DNA of 64,000 nucleotides from an uncultured Collinsella sp. (GCA_905209455.1 CAJLTA010000005.1:1-64000); one strand, 5' to 3'; positions 42,760-51,527 are shown, counted from the first letter of the stretch. Program-made: numbers and translations. The notes: generated by a model not told the origin, from the letters alone.

Positions 42760-43724
42760 AGAGAAGGTCCCAGCAGGAGATCAAGGCGGAGATCGCCCAG
42801 GTCGAGGAAGAAGAGCGTGTGGCCATATCGGCCGGGCGCATGCGCAGCGCCGACAGGCTCCACGGTCGCAAGCAGGCACTCGGCCACGAGCTTGTGCGAG
42901 CCATGGAACGGGAGGCCGCCATGGGAGCGACCACGTCAGCTGCCATGCCCAACACGAACCCCATGCCCAACACGGCCCCCAAGACCGCCATGAGCGGTCA
43001 GAGGACAACTGCCACGGCAGGAGCCGCGACAGCCCGTCGACAGCGCGGGCCTCAGCCCGGAGGAACCCGCAATGACCATAGGCTCGCCGCCGTGGCCGGC
43101 GTGGCGATTGCCGTCGCCGTCGCGACGGTCGGCTTTTCCGGTTGGCGCTGGACTCAGGCGCAGGGCGAACTGACGCGCCTCGAGCAGTCGACCGTCAAGG
43201 TCGTCACCGTCACACGCGACGTGGCCCCCGGCGAGTTGATCGACTCGGCGGATCTCACGATCGCGAGCGTGCCCAAGGCGTTTGCGCCCAAGGACGCCGC
43301 AAAGAAAGTCTCCGATGTGGCAGGGCGCCAGTCCGTGGTCCAGCAGACATCCGGCACCGCGGTCTCGCTCTCTTCCGTCTCCGGCTCCAAGAAACCGGCC
43401 TCGATCGCCACCGCCGTGACCGAAGGGCATGTCGCCTACACCGTCGCGCTCGATAGCTCGACCGGCCTCTCGCCGCTGCTCTCCGTCGGCGATAAGGTCG
43501 ATGTCCTCGCGAGCGTGAACGACGGCCAGGTCGTGACGACGGAGCGCCTGGCCGATTCGATCCGCGTTCTCGCGCTCGACGGAAACTTGTCGGGCACCAA
43601 GTCCGACGGCTACTCGAACGTCACCATCGAGGTGACCGAGGACCAGGCCCTCGCACTCTCCAGCGCGAGCGGTATCAGACTCGTCGCCCTTCCCGAGACG
43701 GGGGAGGCGAACAATGCTGAATAG
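42756..43724 (+). CDS. Pilus assembly protein CpaB/RcpC (322 aa)
   Basis: The N-terminal ~110 residues are charged and then low-complexity (MGATTSAAMPNTNPMPN). A membrane helix is at ~113-133. Then comes an SAF domain (VTVTRDVAPGELIDSADLTIASVP) followed by the RcpC-type domain (AVTEGHVAYTVALDSSTGLSPLLSVGDKVDVLA). CpaB helps form the periplasmic or wall-side part of Tad pili. The cytoplasmic N-terminal extension is long for the family. Confidence 0.82.
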   Translation: MKRRSQQEIKAEIAQVEEEERVAISAGRMRSADRLHGRKQALGHELVRAMEREAAMGATTSAAMPNTNPMPNTAPKTAMSGQRTTATAGAATARRQRGPQPGGTRNDHRLAAVAGVAIAVAVATVGFSGWRWTQAQGELTRLEQSTVKVVTVTRDVAPGELIDSADLTIASVPKAFAPKDAAKKVSDVAGRQSVVQQTSGTAVSLSSVSGSKKPASIATAVTEGHVAYTVALDSSTGLSPLLSVGDKVDVLASVNDGQVVTTERLADSIRVLALDGNLSGTKSDGYSNVTIEVTEDQALALSSASGIRLVALPETGEANNAE

Positions 43725-45015
43725 GGACCTGCTCATAATCGAGCGTGACGCCGTGCGCCAGGCAACCGGAGTCTTGACGGCGGCCAGCGAAGCATCCGAA
43801 AGCAGCGAGCAGAGGGACGCACGCGCGCGCGATCTCCTTGCCGATATTGTCGATTCCATCCCCGAAGGCTCTCGTCTGGACGACAACTCCTTCGAGGCGG
43901 TTATTCAGGCCGGCATCAACGACCTGTACTATCTCGGTCCCATCGAGGAGCTGCTTCCCGATACCTCGATCTCGGAAATCATGGTCAACGCCCCGGACGA
44001 CGTCTGGGTCGAGCGAGCGGGCATGCTGCAGAAGACCCCGGTGGCATTCGAGGATGACGAACATGTCAAGTTCGTCATCAACCGAATCGCGTCAGCCGAC
44101 GGCCGGCGCTGCGACGAGGCGCAACCGCTGTGCGACTGCATCCTCAACCGTCCCGGCGCCATCTTCAACGGCTCGCGCGTGGCGGCGACAGCCAAGGGCA
44201 TCGCCGTCGACCACAACATCCTCAATATCCGAAAGTTTCGACCCGACGCCGTGGAACCCGAGGACCTCATGGCGCTGGGCACCTTCGACCAGCGTATGCT
44301 GGAGTTCATGGAGGCGATCGTCCTCGGCCGCATGAACATCGTGATCGCCGGCAGCACGGGTTCGGGCAAGACGACGCTACTCAACGCCTGCTCCTCCTTC
44401 ATCCCCGACAACCAGCGCATCGTCACAATCGAGGACGCGCCGGAGCTACGCCTCCAAAAGCCCCATGTCGTGCGCAAGACCGCACGTCGACCCAACATCG
44501 AGGGCGAGGGCGAGATCACCATCCGACAGCTCGTCATCCATGCGCTGCGCGAGCGCCCCGACCGCATCATCGTCGGCGAGTGCCGCGGCGGCGAGGCGTT
44601 CGATATGATCCAGGCGATGATGACGGGCCACGAGGGATCCCTCACGACCGTGCACTCCTCCAACGCGCGCGAGGCAACGACCCGCCTGCGCTCCATGATC
44701 CAGCAGACCGGAACCGAGATGCGAAGCGAGCAGATCATGGAACTCATCGCCTCGGCCATCGACTTCATCGTCTTCGTGAACCGCTTCGACATCGACGGTT
44801 CGCGCAAGATCACCGAGATCGCCGAGGTGCAGGGCATGCAGGGCGATGTCATCACGATCGGCACCATCATGCGCTTCGAACAGACGGGCTTCTCCGAGGA
44901 CGGCAAGGTTCTCGGAGAGTTCATGCCCACCGGCGAGCGCATCACCCCGGCGCACCACGAGAAGCTCTTCGCGCGCGGCGTCTACGTCGACGACGATTTC
45001 TGGTTCCGTCGATGA
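43714..45015 (+). CDS. Tad secretion ATPase TadA/CpaF (433 aa)
   Basis: VirB11-like AAA+ ATPase powering pilus assembly. Walker A AGSTGSGKTT, Asp box VTIEDAPELRL, Walker B RIIVGECRGGEAFDMIQAM, His box TGHEGSLTTVHSSNA. The N-terminal ~100 residues are the usual CpaF domain (LGPIEELLPDTSISEIMVNAP). It overlaps cpaB by 11 bp and tadB by ATGA. Confidence 0.93.
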   Translation: MLNRDLLIIERDAVRQATGVLTAASEASESSEQRDARARDLLADIVDSIPEGSRLDDNSFEAVIQAGINDLYYLGPIEELLPDTSISEIMVNAPDDVWVERAGMLQKTPVAFEDDEHVKFVINRIASADGRRCDEAQPLCDCILNRPGAIFNGSRVAATAKGIAVDHNILNIRKFRPDAVEPEDLMALGTFDQRMLEFMEAIVLGRMNIVIAGSTGSGKTTLLNACSSFIPDNQRIVTIEDAPELRLQKPHVVRKTARRPNIEGEGEITIRQLVIHALRERPDRIIVGECRGGEAFDMIQAMMTGHEGSLTTVHSSNAREATTRLRSMIQQTGTEMRSEQIMELIASAIDFIVFVNRFDIDGSRKITEIAEVQGMQGDVITIGTIMRFEQTGFSEDGKVLGEFMPTGERITPAHHEKLFARGVYVDDDFWFRR

Positions 45016-45914
45016 GCGGGCAGATTTCCCCGGCGGCCCTCATCCCCGCGCTGCCGGCGGTATCGATGGGAATAGCTCTGTTCCTGACGGCCAGAAAGCT
45101 GCGCGTCGAGCGCGAGCGCGCGGAGACGGGGCCCCTTCCGGAGAACCCCTTCGGAAAGGCCGGCGGGAATCGCCTGGCCGAGGCCCTGCGCCGCGTGTGC
45201 CAGGGCGCCGCGCCCCAGCTGTCGGTCTCCGAGGCCGCACAGCTGTGGGCCGTCATCGCCTTCGCCCCCTCCGTGCTCATCCTTGCCACCGGCTCTGCCG
45301 TGGGCGCCCTGGCCGCGCTCCCGCTCGGAATCGCGGCCTTCCCGATTTGGGTAAGGCTGAAACGCGGGACGGAGCAGGGCCTTTTCGAGGAACAGCTCGG
45401 CGAGGCCATGCCGCTGATCGCATCGAATCTGCGCACGGGCGCCTCCGTCGCGCAGTCGGTCGCCCCCGTCGCTGAGCACATGGCGGAACCCCTGAAATCG
45501 GAGTTTTCCGTCCTAGAGCGCGACCTGCGCAACGGTCGCCCCATCGAGCAGGCCCTCGACGACATGGCCCTGAGAACCGATAGCTCGAATCTGAGGCTCT
45601 ACTCCATAGCCGTCTCCGTCTCCCAGCAGACCGGCGGCTCGCTCTCCGAGATCACGGAGCGAGTGGGCGAGGCCATCCGGGCAAAGGTCAAGGCCAAGCG
45701 CTCGGCAGAGGCCAAGACGTCCTCGGCGCGATTTGAGGCGAAGCTCGTCGGCTTCGCACCGATCGTCATGCTGCTGCTCATGTCGTTGAGCTCGGAGGTC
45801 CACAGGGAGTTTTTCATGACGCCCGCGGGCTGGGCATGCCTTGCCGTCGGCGCCGTGCTCGATATCTTGGGCTTCTTGGTCCTCAAGCAAATCAGCAACA
45901 TCAGGTACGACTAG
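45012..45914 (+). CDS. Tad inner-membrane protein TadB (300 aa)
   Basis: GspF-like platform protein. N-terminal anchor (LIPALPAVSMGIALFL), then two helices, then the T2SSF domain (QLGEAMPLIASNLRTGASVAQSV, SVSQQTGGSLSEITERV) and two C-terminal helices. Start by ATGA overlap with tadA. Confidence 0.88.
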   Translation: MSGQISPAALIPALPAVSMGIALFLTARKLRVERERAETGPLPENPFGKAGGNRLAEALRRVCQGAAPQLSVSEAAQLWAVIAFAPSVLILATGSAVGALAALPLGIAAFPIWVRLKRGTEQGLFEEQLGEAMPLIASNLRTGASVAQSVAPVAEHMAEPLKSEFSVLERDLRNGRPIEQALDDMALRTDSSNLRLYSIAVSVSQQTGGSLSEITERVGEAIRAKVKAKRSAEAKTSSARFEAKLVGFAPIVMLLLMSLSSEVHREFFMTPAGWACLAVGAVLDILGFLVLKQISNIRYD

Positions 45915-45924
45915 GGGAGCTCAG

Positions 45925-46794
45925 ATGTTCGAAACGATAACGACCGGCTTTATAATCCTTCTTCTGGGTATAGTCGCGGGCCTCGGCGCGGATATCGCCC
46001 TCAAGCGAATCTTCGGGCTCGAGACGGCTATCGAGGAGGAGGCACCCTCGGCGCTTCCCGGCATCGCCGAGAAGGTGTCCGACGTCGTATCGAGGCTCGC
46101 GCCGGTTTCCCGCTCGGTCCTGGACTCCACGCGGGACTCCCTCGACCGCGCAGGCCTCACCATGCAGCCGGCGACCTTCTGGGCCTTCCGCGTCGCATGC
46201 GCGGCCGGATTCATCGCAGCGGGCCTCATCGCCTCGGTCTTCATCGGCGGTCCCAAGGGTCTCGGCGCCTTTGCCGCGATGGTCCTCATGGGACTCGCGG
46301 TGCCGCAGCTTTGGCTCTTCAACGAGCGTTCGAAATGGCGCGATGAGCTCGACAGGCAGCTTCCCGACGCACTGGATCTTCTCGCTATCTGCATGTCGGC
46401 GGGTTCGTCCATCGACTTCGCCCTCCATACGGTCGGCAGCAGGATGGATGGCGCCATCGCGCGCGGCTTCGAGCGCGTGGCCAACGAGGCCAGCTTCTCA
46501 TCGCGCACCGAGGCGCTCCTGCGCTTCGCGGAACGCGCGCGCGTACCCTCCCTCACCATCTTCGCAGCCTCGTTCGCGCAGTCCGAGCGCGCCGGCGGCT
46601 CGCTTGTCGACATCATCCGCGACCAGGCGGAAACCGTCCGTGAGCAGCGGCGCCTCAAGGTTGAATCTGAAATCGAGAAGCTGAGCTCCAAGATGCTCTT
46701 CCCGATCATCATCTTCATCCTGCCAGTGTTCCTGATCGTCGTTCTCGCGCCCGTGGTGGCGCAGATCGCCCAGACATTCACCTCCCTCATGTAG
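45925..46794 (+). CDS. Tad inner-membrane protein TadC (289 aa)
   Basis: Second GspF-like protein: helix at 8-25, two helices at ~95-140, T2SSF region (LPDALDLLAICMSAGSSIDFAL, SFAQSERAGGSLVDIIRDQ) and a C-terminal helix. AGGGGAGCTCAG precedes the ATG. Completes the core Tad motor with tadA and tadB. Confidence 0.88.
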   Translation: MFETITTGFIILLLGIVAGLGADIALKRIFGLETAIEEEAPSALPGIAEKVSDVVSRLAPVSRSVLDSTRDSLDRAGLTMQPATFWAFRVACAAGFIAAGLIASVFIGGPKGLGAFAAMVLMGLAVPQLWLFNERSKWRDELDRQLPDALDLLAICMSAGSSIDFALHTVGSRMDGAIARGFERVANEASFSSRTEALLRFAERARVPSLTIFAASFAQSERAGGSLVDIIRDQAETVREQRRLKVESEIEKLSSKMLFPIIIFILPVFLIVVLAPVVAQIAQTFTSLM

Positions 46795-46804
46795 GAGACG
46801 TCCC

Positions 46805-47182
46805 ATGAGCTTCGAATACGATATCCCCTGTGTGGCCACGACGAGGTCCGGTGCCAAAGTTCCAATTTCCCTGAGGGCCGCCAAGACCTTCAGGGACAAG
46901 GCGATCGGGTATATGGGGGCCCGGTCGATCGCAAAGTCCTGCGGGACGGTCTACGCGAGGGGCAGGTCCATCCATACCCTGTTCATGCGAATCCCGGTCG
47001 ATGTCTGCTGGATAGGCCGTTTCGACCCCTCGAGCCAATCTTGGCCCGTCGTCTCGCTAGACGCCTCGGTTCCCCCCTGGCGTGTTCTTTTCGCGCCGCG
47101 AGGGGCAGTCGGCGGCATCGAGATCGCACCCGGCACGTTCACCGAGTCAGACCGGCCGCTGTCCATCAGGAGACTCGATTGA
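46805..47182 (+). CDS. DUF192-family protein (125 aa)
   Basis: Contains the DUF192 arrangement: IGYMGARSIAKSCGTVYARGRSIHTLFMRIPVDVCWIG, later VLFAPRGAVGGIEIAPG. The family is small and beta-rich with unknown biochemical role, and is often encoded beside Tad genes in Actinobacteria. TGATG overlap with the next gene. Confidence 0.72.
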   Translation: MSFEYDIPCVATTRSGAKVPISLRAAKTFRDKAIGYMGARSIAKSCGTVYARGRSIHTLFMRIPVDVCWIGRFDPSSQSWPVVSLDASVPPWRVLFAPRGAVGGIEIAPGTFTESDRPLSIRRLD

Positions 47183-48672
47183 TGCGTTATGACGCCGATA
47201 GGCTCGTACATGGAGCCTGCACGGCGCTCGCCGTCCTCCTGTCAACGGCTATCATAGCCATGATCCCAGCCATTCGTCCGGCGGGAACCCTGGATACGGA
47301 CGGCTGGTTTCTCCTGGCCTCGGGGCGCGAGGTCATCGAAACCGGGGTACCGAGTATAAACCCGTTTACCGCAGCCGGCGGCAGGGGCATCGTGCTCCAG
47401 CAGTGGCTCCACGACGCATGGCTCTACCTGTCCTGGAAGGCCGCGGGCTACACGGGCGTCGCCGTCTCCGTGACGATTCCCGCCGCACTCGCCCTGTGGG
47501 CCTATTCCGGCGCCGTCTGCAGGTTGGCGCATGACCCGCGCCACCGTTGGGCACCGCTGCTAATCAGTGCCATCGGGTTTGCCCTCATGGCCTCATGTCT
47601 GTCCATCCGTCCGTCACTTTGGACTGCCGCGCTGCTGTTCTTCACCATATCCGCCTGCCTGGAGTGGCGCCGCGGCGCCGACCCTCGGTGCCTGCTGGCG
47701 CTTCCGTTCGTGTCGATGTTGTCTGTAAATCTGCAGGCGGCGCTTTGGCCCTTGCCCGCCGCTGCCGCCGCGTGCTTCCTGCTCCCCGAAGAGGGCGAGA
47801 TCTTGCCGCATGGGGACGCCGGGGCGCTTCGCGCCTGGGGGCGCTCAAGGCTGCCCCTGCTCGCAGCGGTTGCCGGAATGGCGGCGGGGTCTCTTGTGAA
47901 CCCATATTTCATCGACGGCTCGCTCTATTTGCTCCGCTCGCTCGGGGCCGCATCCTACGGTGGGGTCATCCTCGAGCTGAAACCGGTTTGGATGATGCCC
48001 GACGCGGCACTGTTCTGGGGCATCTCGATCTTTATGGCCCTCACGTCGTGCGCCCTTGCGCGGCGGTTCCCGCCCAGATGGCTTCTGGCATTTTGGGTGG
48101 CGTCCGCAATCGCCGGGGCGCTCGCCGTCAGGTGCCTTTGGATAACATGGACGACCTCATTTCTCGTCGTCGCCTCATCTGTCGCCCAAGGGGGTGCGCT
48201 CGGCCGCCACGCACATCGCATACTCATTGCCGGGAGAGCCGCCCTGTGTGTCGTGTTGGCGGTCGCCGTAGTCAACAGCGGGCTCGACTCGCTTGATTCG
48301 ACGACACGCGGCGTTGAGTCCGGGTGGAGGGGAGTCGACTCGGATATGGCGCAGATCGTCGACGAGCTGGGCGCAAACCCGGGTCGCATCTGGTCCGAGG
48401 ACGCCACGGTCATGAACTACCTCGAGTGGGCGAAGGTGCCTGTGACCTACGATCTGCGTCCCGAGATCTGGTCCGAGGCAATCTCGGGCAACGGCGGGAT
48501 GGACGATTACCGCGCCTACGTGGACAGCCTGGAAGGTGGCTACGGGGTCCTCGGGGAGGATGGCTGGACATGGGCGATCGTGAGGGAATCAGACGTGAAA
48601 CGCTTCGGGAAGGCCTGCCCCGACGCCGAGAAGACGGCAAGCGGCAGGGGATACGTGCTCTATCGGTTGTGA
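47182..48672 (+). CDS. Polytopic membrane protein, GT-C glycosyltransferase-like (496 aa)
   Basis: About ten hydrophobic segments. The first loop DTDGWFLLASGREVIETGVPSINPF, then QQWLHDAWLYLSWK, is the acidic-loop pattern of GT-C/PMT-like enzymes that use lipid-linked sugars. A C-terminal extracytoplasmic domain of ~120 residues follows (ATVMNYLEWAKVPVTYD). It could glycosylate pilins or another surface component; the acceptor is unknown. Confidence 0.65.
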   Translation: MRYDADRLVHGACTALAVLLSTAIIAMIPAIRPAGTLDTDGWFLLASGREVIETGVPSINPFTAAGGRGIVLQQWLHDAWLYLSWKAAGYTGVAVSVTIPAALALWAYSGAVCRLAHDPRHRWAPLLISAIGFALMASCLSIRPSLWTAALLFFTISACLEWRRGADPRCLLALPFVSMLSVNLQAALWPLPAAAAACFLLPEEGEILPHGDAGALRAWGRSRLPLLAAVAGMAAGSLVNPYFIDGSLYLLRSLGAASYGGVILELKPVWMMPDAALFWGISIFMALTSCALARRFPPRWLLAFWVASAIAGALAVRCLWITWTTSFLVVASSVAQGGALGRHAHRILIAGRAALCVVLAVAVVNSGLDSLDSTTRGVESGWRGVDSDMAQIVDELGANPGRIWSEDATVMNYLEWAKVPVTYDLRPEIWSEAISGNGGMDDYRAYVDSLEGGYGVLGEDGWTWAIVRESDVKRFGKACPDAEKTASGRGYVLYRL

Positions 48673-48700
48673 TATGAAATTGATTGATGGGTGATGACGA

Positions 48701-49246
48701 ATGGCTATCGCCAACGTGAGCAGGAGGGCCGTTCTGGCCGCCATGGCCTCGCTGTCCCTTGCGGGATGCGGCTGTTCCAAGAAGGCGAATAAATCGGACG
48801 GTTCGACGAAGGATAGGGATTCGGATAAGAGCGAGGACGAGGCGTTCTCCTTTGGCGGGATAGGCGATACGGGCTCCTCCGATGCCTCCAAGGGTCTTTC
48901 AGTCGATGGCGTCTACAAGAAGGTAGCCACGGACTCGAGCGGCAAGGAGTACCGGTTCCTACTCGTCGGCATGACATTCGAGAACGACCTCGACCATGAC
49001 AGCCAGGCGCCCGTGTCATATGTCTCGTGCTATCAGAACGGCGTGAAGCTCTCCCGGTGCACGAAATACAGCGATTCCAACGCGATGAAGACACTCGAGC
49101 CCGGCTATTCGATTTCGGTCTGCAAGGGGTTCCTGCTGGATGACGAGGGGCAGCCCGTGAAGGTGAAGATCAAATCATCGAACTCGTCGGATTACGTCTA
49201 CGAGAACACCTACCCGATCTCCCACCTGGACTATACGGCCCTCTAG
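48701..49246 (+). CDS. Lipoprotein (181 aa)
   Basis: Signal peptide with twin Arg (SRRAVLAAMASLSLAGC) and lipobox LAGC, so C23 should be lipidated. A Ser/Asp/Lys linker to ~60, then a beta-rich domain (YRFLLVGMTFENDLDHDSQ) of the DUF5067-like type. Last gene of the Tad-associated run; it overlaps the convergent small gene by 4 bp. Confidence 0.72.
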   Translation: MAIANVSRRAVLAAMASLSLAGCGCSKKANKSDGSTKDRDSDKSEDEAFSFGGIGDTGSSDASKGLSVDGVYKKVATDSSGKEYRFLLVGMTFENDLDHDSQAPVSYVSCYQNGVKLSRCTKYSDSNAMKTLEPGYSISVCKGFLLDDEGQPVKVKIKSSNSSDYVYENTYPISHLDYTAL

Positions 49247-49494
49247 GAGTCCTCTCCCGGGCGCACGATGAAGTACTCATTTTCATCCCTGACGATGAAG
49301 CGGTGGACGGGCCTGCCCTTCCACTCGATCTCGACGCTCCAGATACGGGCGAGACTGCCCGCCTTGCGCCCGGGGCAGGGGACGGATGCGCCCGTGGAGC
49401 GGACCTGGAACCTACGGCCGCCTGAAAGCTCGATCCACCTGAATTTCGGCTCCCTACCGGGCCTCTCCACGACGCTGACCGTAACGGGAGTCAT
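49243..49494 (-). CDS. Small beta-rich protein, paralogue of the 49865 gene (83 aa)
   Basis: No domain recognised. The order PKFRWIELSGGRRFQV, IWSVEIEWKGRPVHRF, ENEYFIVRP parallels YVPWGIKWYDGRIFPF, ESWRVKMGDGTLRDI, GSSWYVVHD in the gene at 49865, so the two look like diverged paralogues transcribed away from each other. The copy of the TGTCACC element at 49741 points to this gene. Confidence 0.5.
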   Translation of the reverse strand: MTPVTVSVVERPGREPKFRWIELSGGRRFQVRSTGASVPCPGRKAGSLARIWSVEIEWKGRPVHRFIVRDENEYFIVRPGEDS

Positions 49495-49740
49495 TTTCGC
49501 TCCAAAAGAATCTCATGACCATATGAAACTGGAGAGCTGCCCTCCGGGCACGGCTGCGCAATCATGGCTATTCCGGCCTAAATTCTGGCAGGTGACCATA
49601 TATGCTCGCGGCATCATGTCTAGTCAGCGGCGGGACCGGTATGCTCTGTGATCTATCCTTTGCCATAACCCTTCGGCCCATTCTCACAGGGGATTCCCGT
49701 AAGGTAAGAATCCCACTATTGAAGCTCTCACGCAGGGTTG

Positions 49741-49760
49741 TTTGGTGCCATCAGGTGACA
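49741..49760 (-). promoter_or_regulatory. TGTCACC-N3-TGGCACCAAA element (49.4-kb gene)
   Basis: Minus-strand TGTCACCTGATGGCACCAAA, about 250 bp upstream of the minus-strand gene start at 49494. The 49495-49740 region shows no other feature. Confidence 0.55.
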
Positions 49761-49792
49761 TCTCAACTCGCATCGCAAAGGCTTCTTATTGA

Positions 49793-49836
49793 TTGACATC
49801 AACACTATGAGATGTGGGATAATAGAACACGCGTTC
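49793..49836 (+). promoter_or_regulatory. Promoter with LexA-like box over the start region
   Basis: TTGACA (49793-49798), 19-bp spacer, GATAAT (49818-49823), then GAACACGCGTTC (49825-49836), a perfect GAAC-N4-GTTC match placed where a repressor would block transcription. The GTG at 49865 is 28 bp downstream. Confidence 0.6.
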
Positions 49837-49864
49837 GTTAGTAACTAGGCATAGGGGAGTCGGC

Positions 49865-50149
49865 GTGGGAGAGAAGTCAATCAGGCTCGTGACGGCCCTG
49901 GTCGAGTGCAAGCCGGATGGGGAGTACGTACCGTGGGGCATCAAATGGTACGATGGCAGGATCTTCCCCTTCGCGGAGGTCGGCTGGCATGAGACGAGAT
50001 CGTGGGTGCTGGGGGAGGGACGCGTGTGCGAGAGCTGGCGCGTGAAGATGGGGGATGGAACCCTGCGCGATATCTGCCACCACGGCAGCAGCTGGTACGT
50101 GGTCCATGACATGGATGACGACAGGCCGGATGACGGATGGTCTCCGTAA
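49865..50149 (+). CDS. Small beta-rich protein (94 aa)
   Basis: GTG start with ATAGGGGAGTCGGC upstream. Contains YVPWGIKWYDGRIFPFAEVG and SSWYVVHDMDDD and appears related to the 83-residue protein at 49243. Possible SOS regulation through the box at 49825. Function unknown. Confidence 0.6.
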   Translation: MGEKSIRLVTALVECKPDGEYVPWGIKWYDGRIFPFAEVGWHETRSWVLGEGRVCESWRVKMGDGTLRDICHHGSSWYVVHDMDDDRPDDGWSP

Positions 50150-50166
50150 CCGAGCTATCTTATCGG

Positions 50167-50222
50167 CAATAGTCGAACTGCGACATAACGTAACTACGCA
50201 ACAACGCAACTTTTCAATATTG
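50167..50222 (+). repeat. Degenerate 8-bp tandem repeat array, block 5 (7 units)
   Basis: CAATAGTC, GAACTGCG, ACATAACG, TAACTACG, CAACAACG, CAACTTTT, CAATATTG. Starts with the same CAAYARYC-GAACTGCG pair as block 6. Confidence 0.7.
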
Positions 50223-50378
50223 AAGAGGAGAGGCACCACACCTCCCCCTTGTTATTTTCAATGCAAGTGAAAACGTATTGATTAAAGGTGCAGGCTTTTG
50301 TAATGCACATGTTGGAACTATCCCAGAAACGACTGGTAAAATAGCGTATCGCATCGTTTTACGCAGAGGGGAACAACT

Positions 50379-50606
50379 ATGGCCATGAAAGCCATTGCCA
50401 TCAGGTTCGAGGAGGAAGAGAAGGACTGGATCCAGTCCTATGCGAGCGTCCTCGGCATTTCCTTTTCCGAATTCGTGAGGAGCGCCGCCCTCGAGAAAGT
50501 CGAGGAGGCGGCCGACATCGAGGCATACAACGAGGCGCTGATGGAGGATGATAACACCCACTACTCGATGATAGATGTCATGTCTATGGCAATGGAGGCC
50601 GAGTGA
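50379..50606 (+). CDS. RelB-like antitoxin (75 aa)
   Basis: MAMKAIAIRFEEEEKDWIQSYA, then GISFSEFVRSAALEKVEE, is a ribbon-helix-helix of the small RelB/DUF6290 type; the acidic tail should bind the toxin. Overlaps the toxin GTG by 4 nt. Confidence 0.78.
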   Translation: MAMKAIAIRFEEEEKDWIQSYASVLGISFSEFVRSAALEKVEEAADIEAYNEALMEDDNTHYSMIDVMSMAMEAE

Positions 50607-50881
50607 GCTTCAGTGTCGAATGGTCCAAAACGGCGGCCAAACAACTTCTCAAAATCCCGAAAAAACAGCGGCTCATCATCCTGTCCTGGGTCCAAGACTA
50701 TCTAGACGAGTTTGAACACTACTGCCTCTGGCCTTGCGCAAAAAATCTTCAGGGCACAAGCGGCTGGCGCTCGCGTGTTGGCGTCTACCGCATTCTGGGA
50801 AGGTTCGAGGGTAAGAGAGCCATCATCGAGGTCGTGAGAGTCGGCCACCAGGGCGTTTACAAAAACATGCCGCGGATATAG
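50603..50881 (+). CDS. RelE-like toxin (92 aa)
   Basis: RelE fold: VEWSKTAAKQLLKIPKKQR, KNLQGTSGWRSRVGVYRILGRFEGKRAIIEVVRVGHQGVYK. The Arg residues in WRSRVGVYRIL and the C-terminal GHQGVYK are the usual active-site positions. Coupled to the antitoxin. An mRNA interferase stabilising the element is the likely role. Confidence 0.82.
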   Translation: MSFSVEWSKTAAKQLLKIPKKQRLIILSWVQDYLDEFEHYCLWPCAKNLQGTSGWRSRVGVYRILGRFEGKRAIIEVVRVGHQGVYKNMPRI

Positions 50882-50970
50882 TCTTCTCAGAGTCAAGCCG
50901 ACCGTTCGCAGCGGCATCCGCCGCCGGTTACCGCAGGAAACGCTTTTTGTCGAACCCCGCTGAATACTGA

Positions 50971-51058
50971 CAACAATCGAACTGCGTAATAGCGTAACTA
51001 CGGCATAGTGTAACAATGTAATAGTATGATTGTGTAATGCCGTAACTTCTTAAAATGC
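50971..51058 (+). repeat. Degenerate 8-bp tandem repeat array, block 6 (11 units)
   Basis: CAACAATC, GAACTGCG, TAATAGCG, TAACTACG, GCATAGTG, TAACAATG, TAATAGTA, TGATTGTG, TAATGCCG, TAACTTCT, TAAAATGC, in register without indels. Confidence 0.75.
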
Positions 51059-51209
51059 AAGTATGCATTAACGTAATTTCCCATTTATCGACTACATGCC
51101 CTGGGTGGCCTCTGTCGTTACAGCCCACAATGTATGAACGATGGATGAAACCGCATGAGAACCCGAGCATACGGTGGTTTTTACGGTGGTTATTTCTACC
51201 TAATGAGGG

Positions 51210-51319
51210 TAAGATGGCAGTAGAAGACGACGCATCCCGTGTAAGTATCGAGAGCGCGGGCGGCCTAGTTTTCAGTTTTGGTTAAATGCCCGGGATCCGA
51301 CCCCCGGGCATTCTTATTT
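51210..51319 (+). ncRNA. Candidate antisense RNA of type I toxin-antitoxin module 1
   Basis: A -10-like TAAGAT (51210-51215) in the conserved context GAGGGTAARATG is followed ~75 bp later by a terminator hairpin AATGCCCGGG / CCCGGGCATT (51285-51312) and CTTATTT. No ORF lies between. The terminator reaches the 3' end of the convergent peptide gene at 51314. The same layout occurs at 53025. Confidence 0.4.
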
Positions 51320-51463
51320 GCGCTTGCTGCGCAAATGCCGTCCACCGTCCGCACCGCGCGTACGCCTACGGACCTTAAACCGAACCTCATACGAGTTCAA
51401 AAACGCGAGTATGAACGTGCCGACCGTTGCGAGAGCGGCCAGCGCGTTAAGGAATTTCAGCAT
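51314..51463 (-). CDS. Small hydrophobic peptide, candidate type I toxin 1 (49 aa)
   Basis: Strong Shine-Dalgarno CGGAGGTCACCAT before ATG 51463. One membrane helix (LNALAALATVGTFILAFL) followed by a very basic tail (RFKVRRRTRG ... LRSKRK). This is the general form of type I toxins such as TxpA/BsrG. The convergent candidate RNA at 51210 would overlap its mRNA 3' end. The IS256 element begins 65 bp upstream of the start. Confidence 0.5.
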   Translation of the reverse strand: MLKFLNALAALATVGTFILAFLNSYEVRFKVRRRTRGADGGRHLRSKRK

Positions 51464-51527
51464 ATGGTGACCTCCGATCAGATCGTCGGCCGCCCGCGCA
51501 CGGAATTCGCCATCGGTACCGTCAAGA

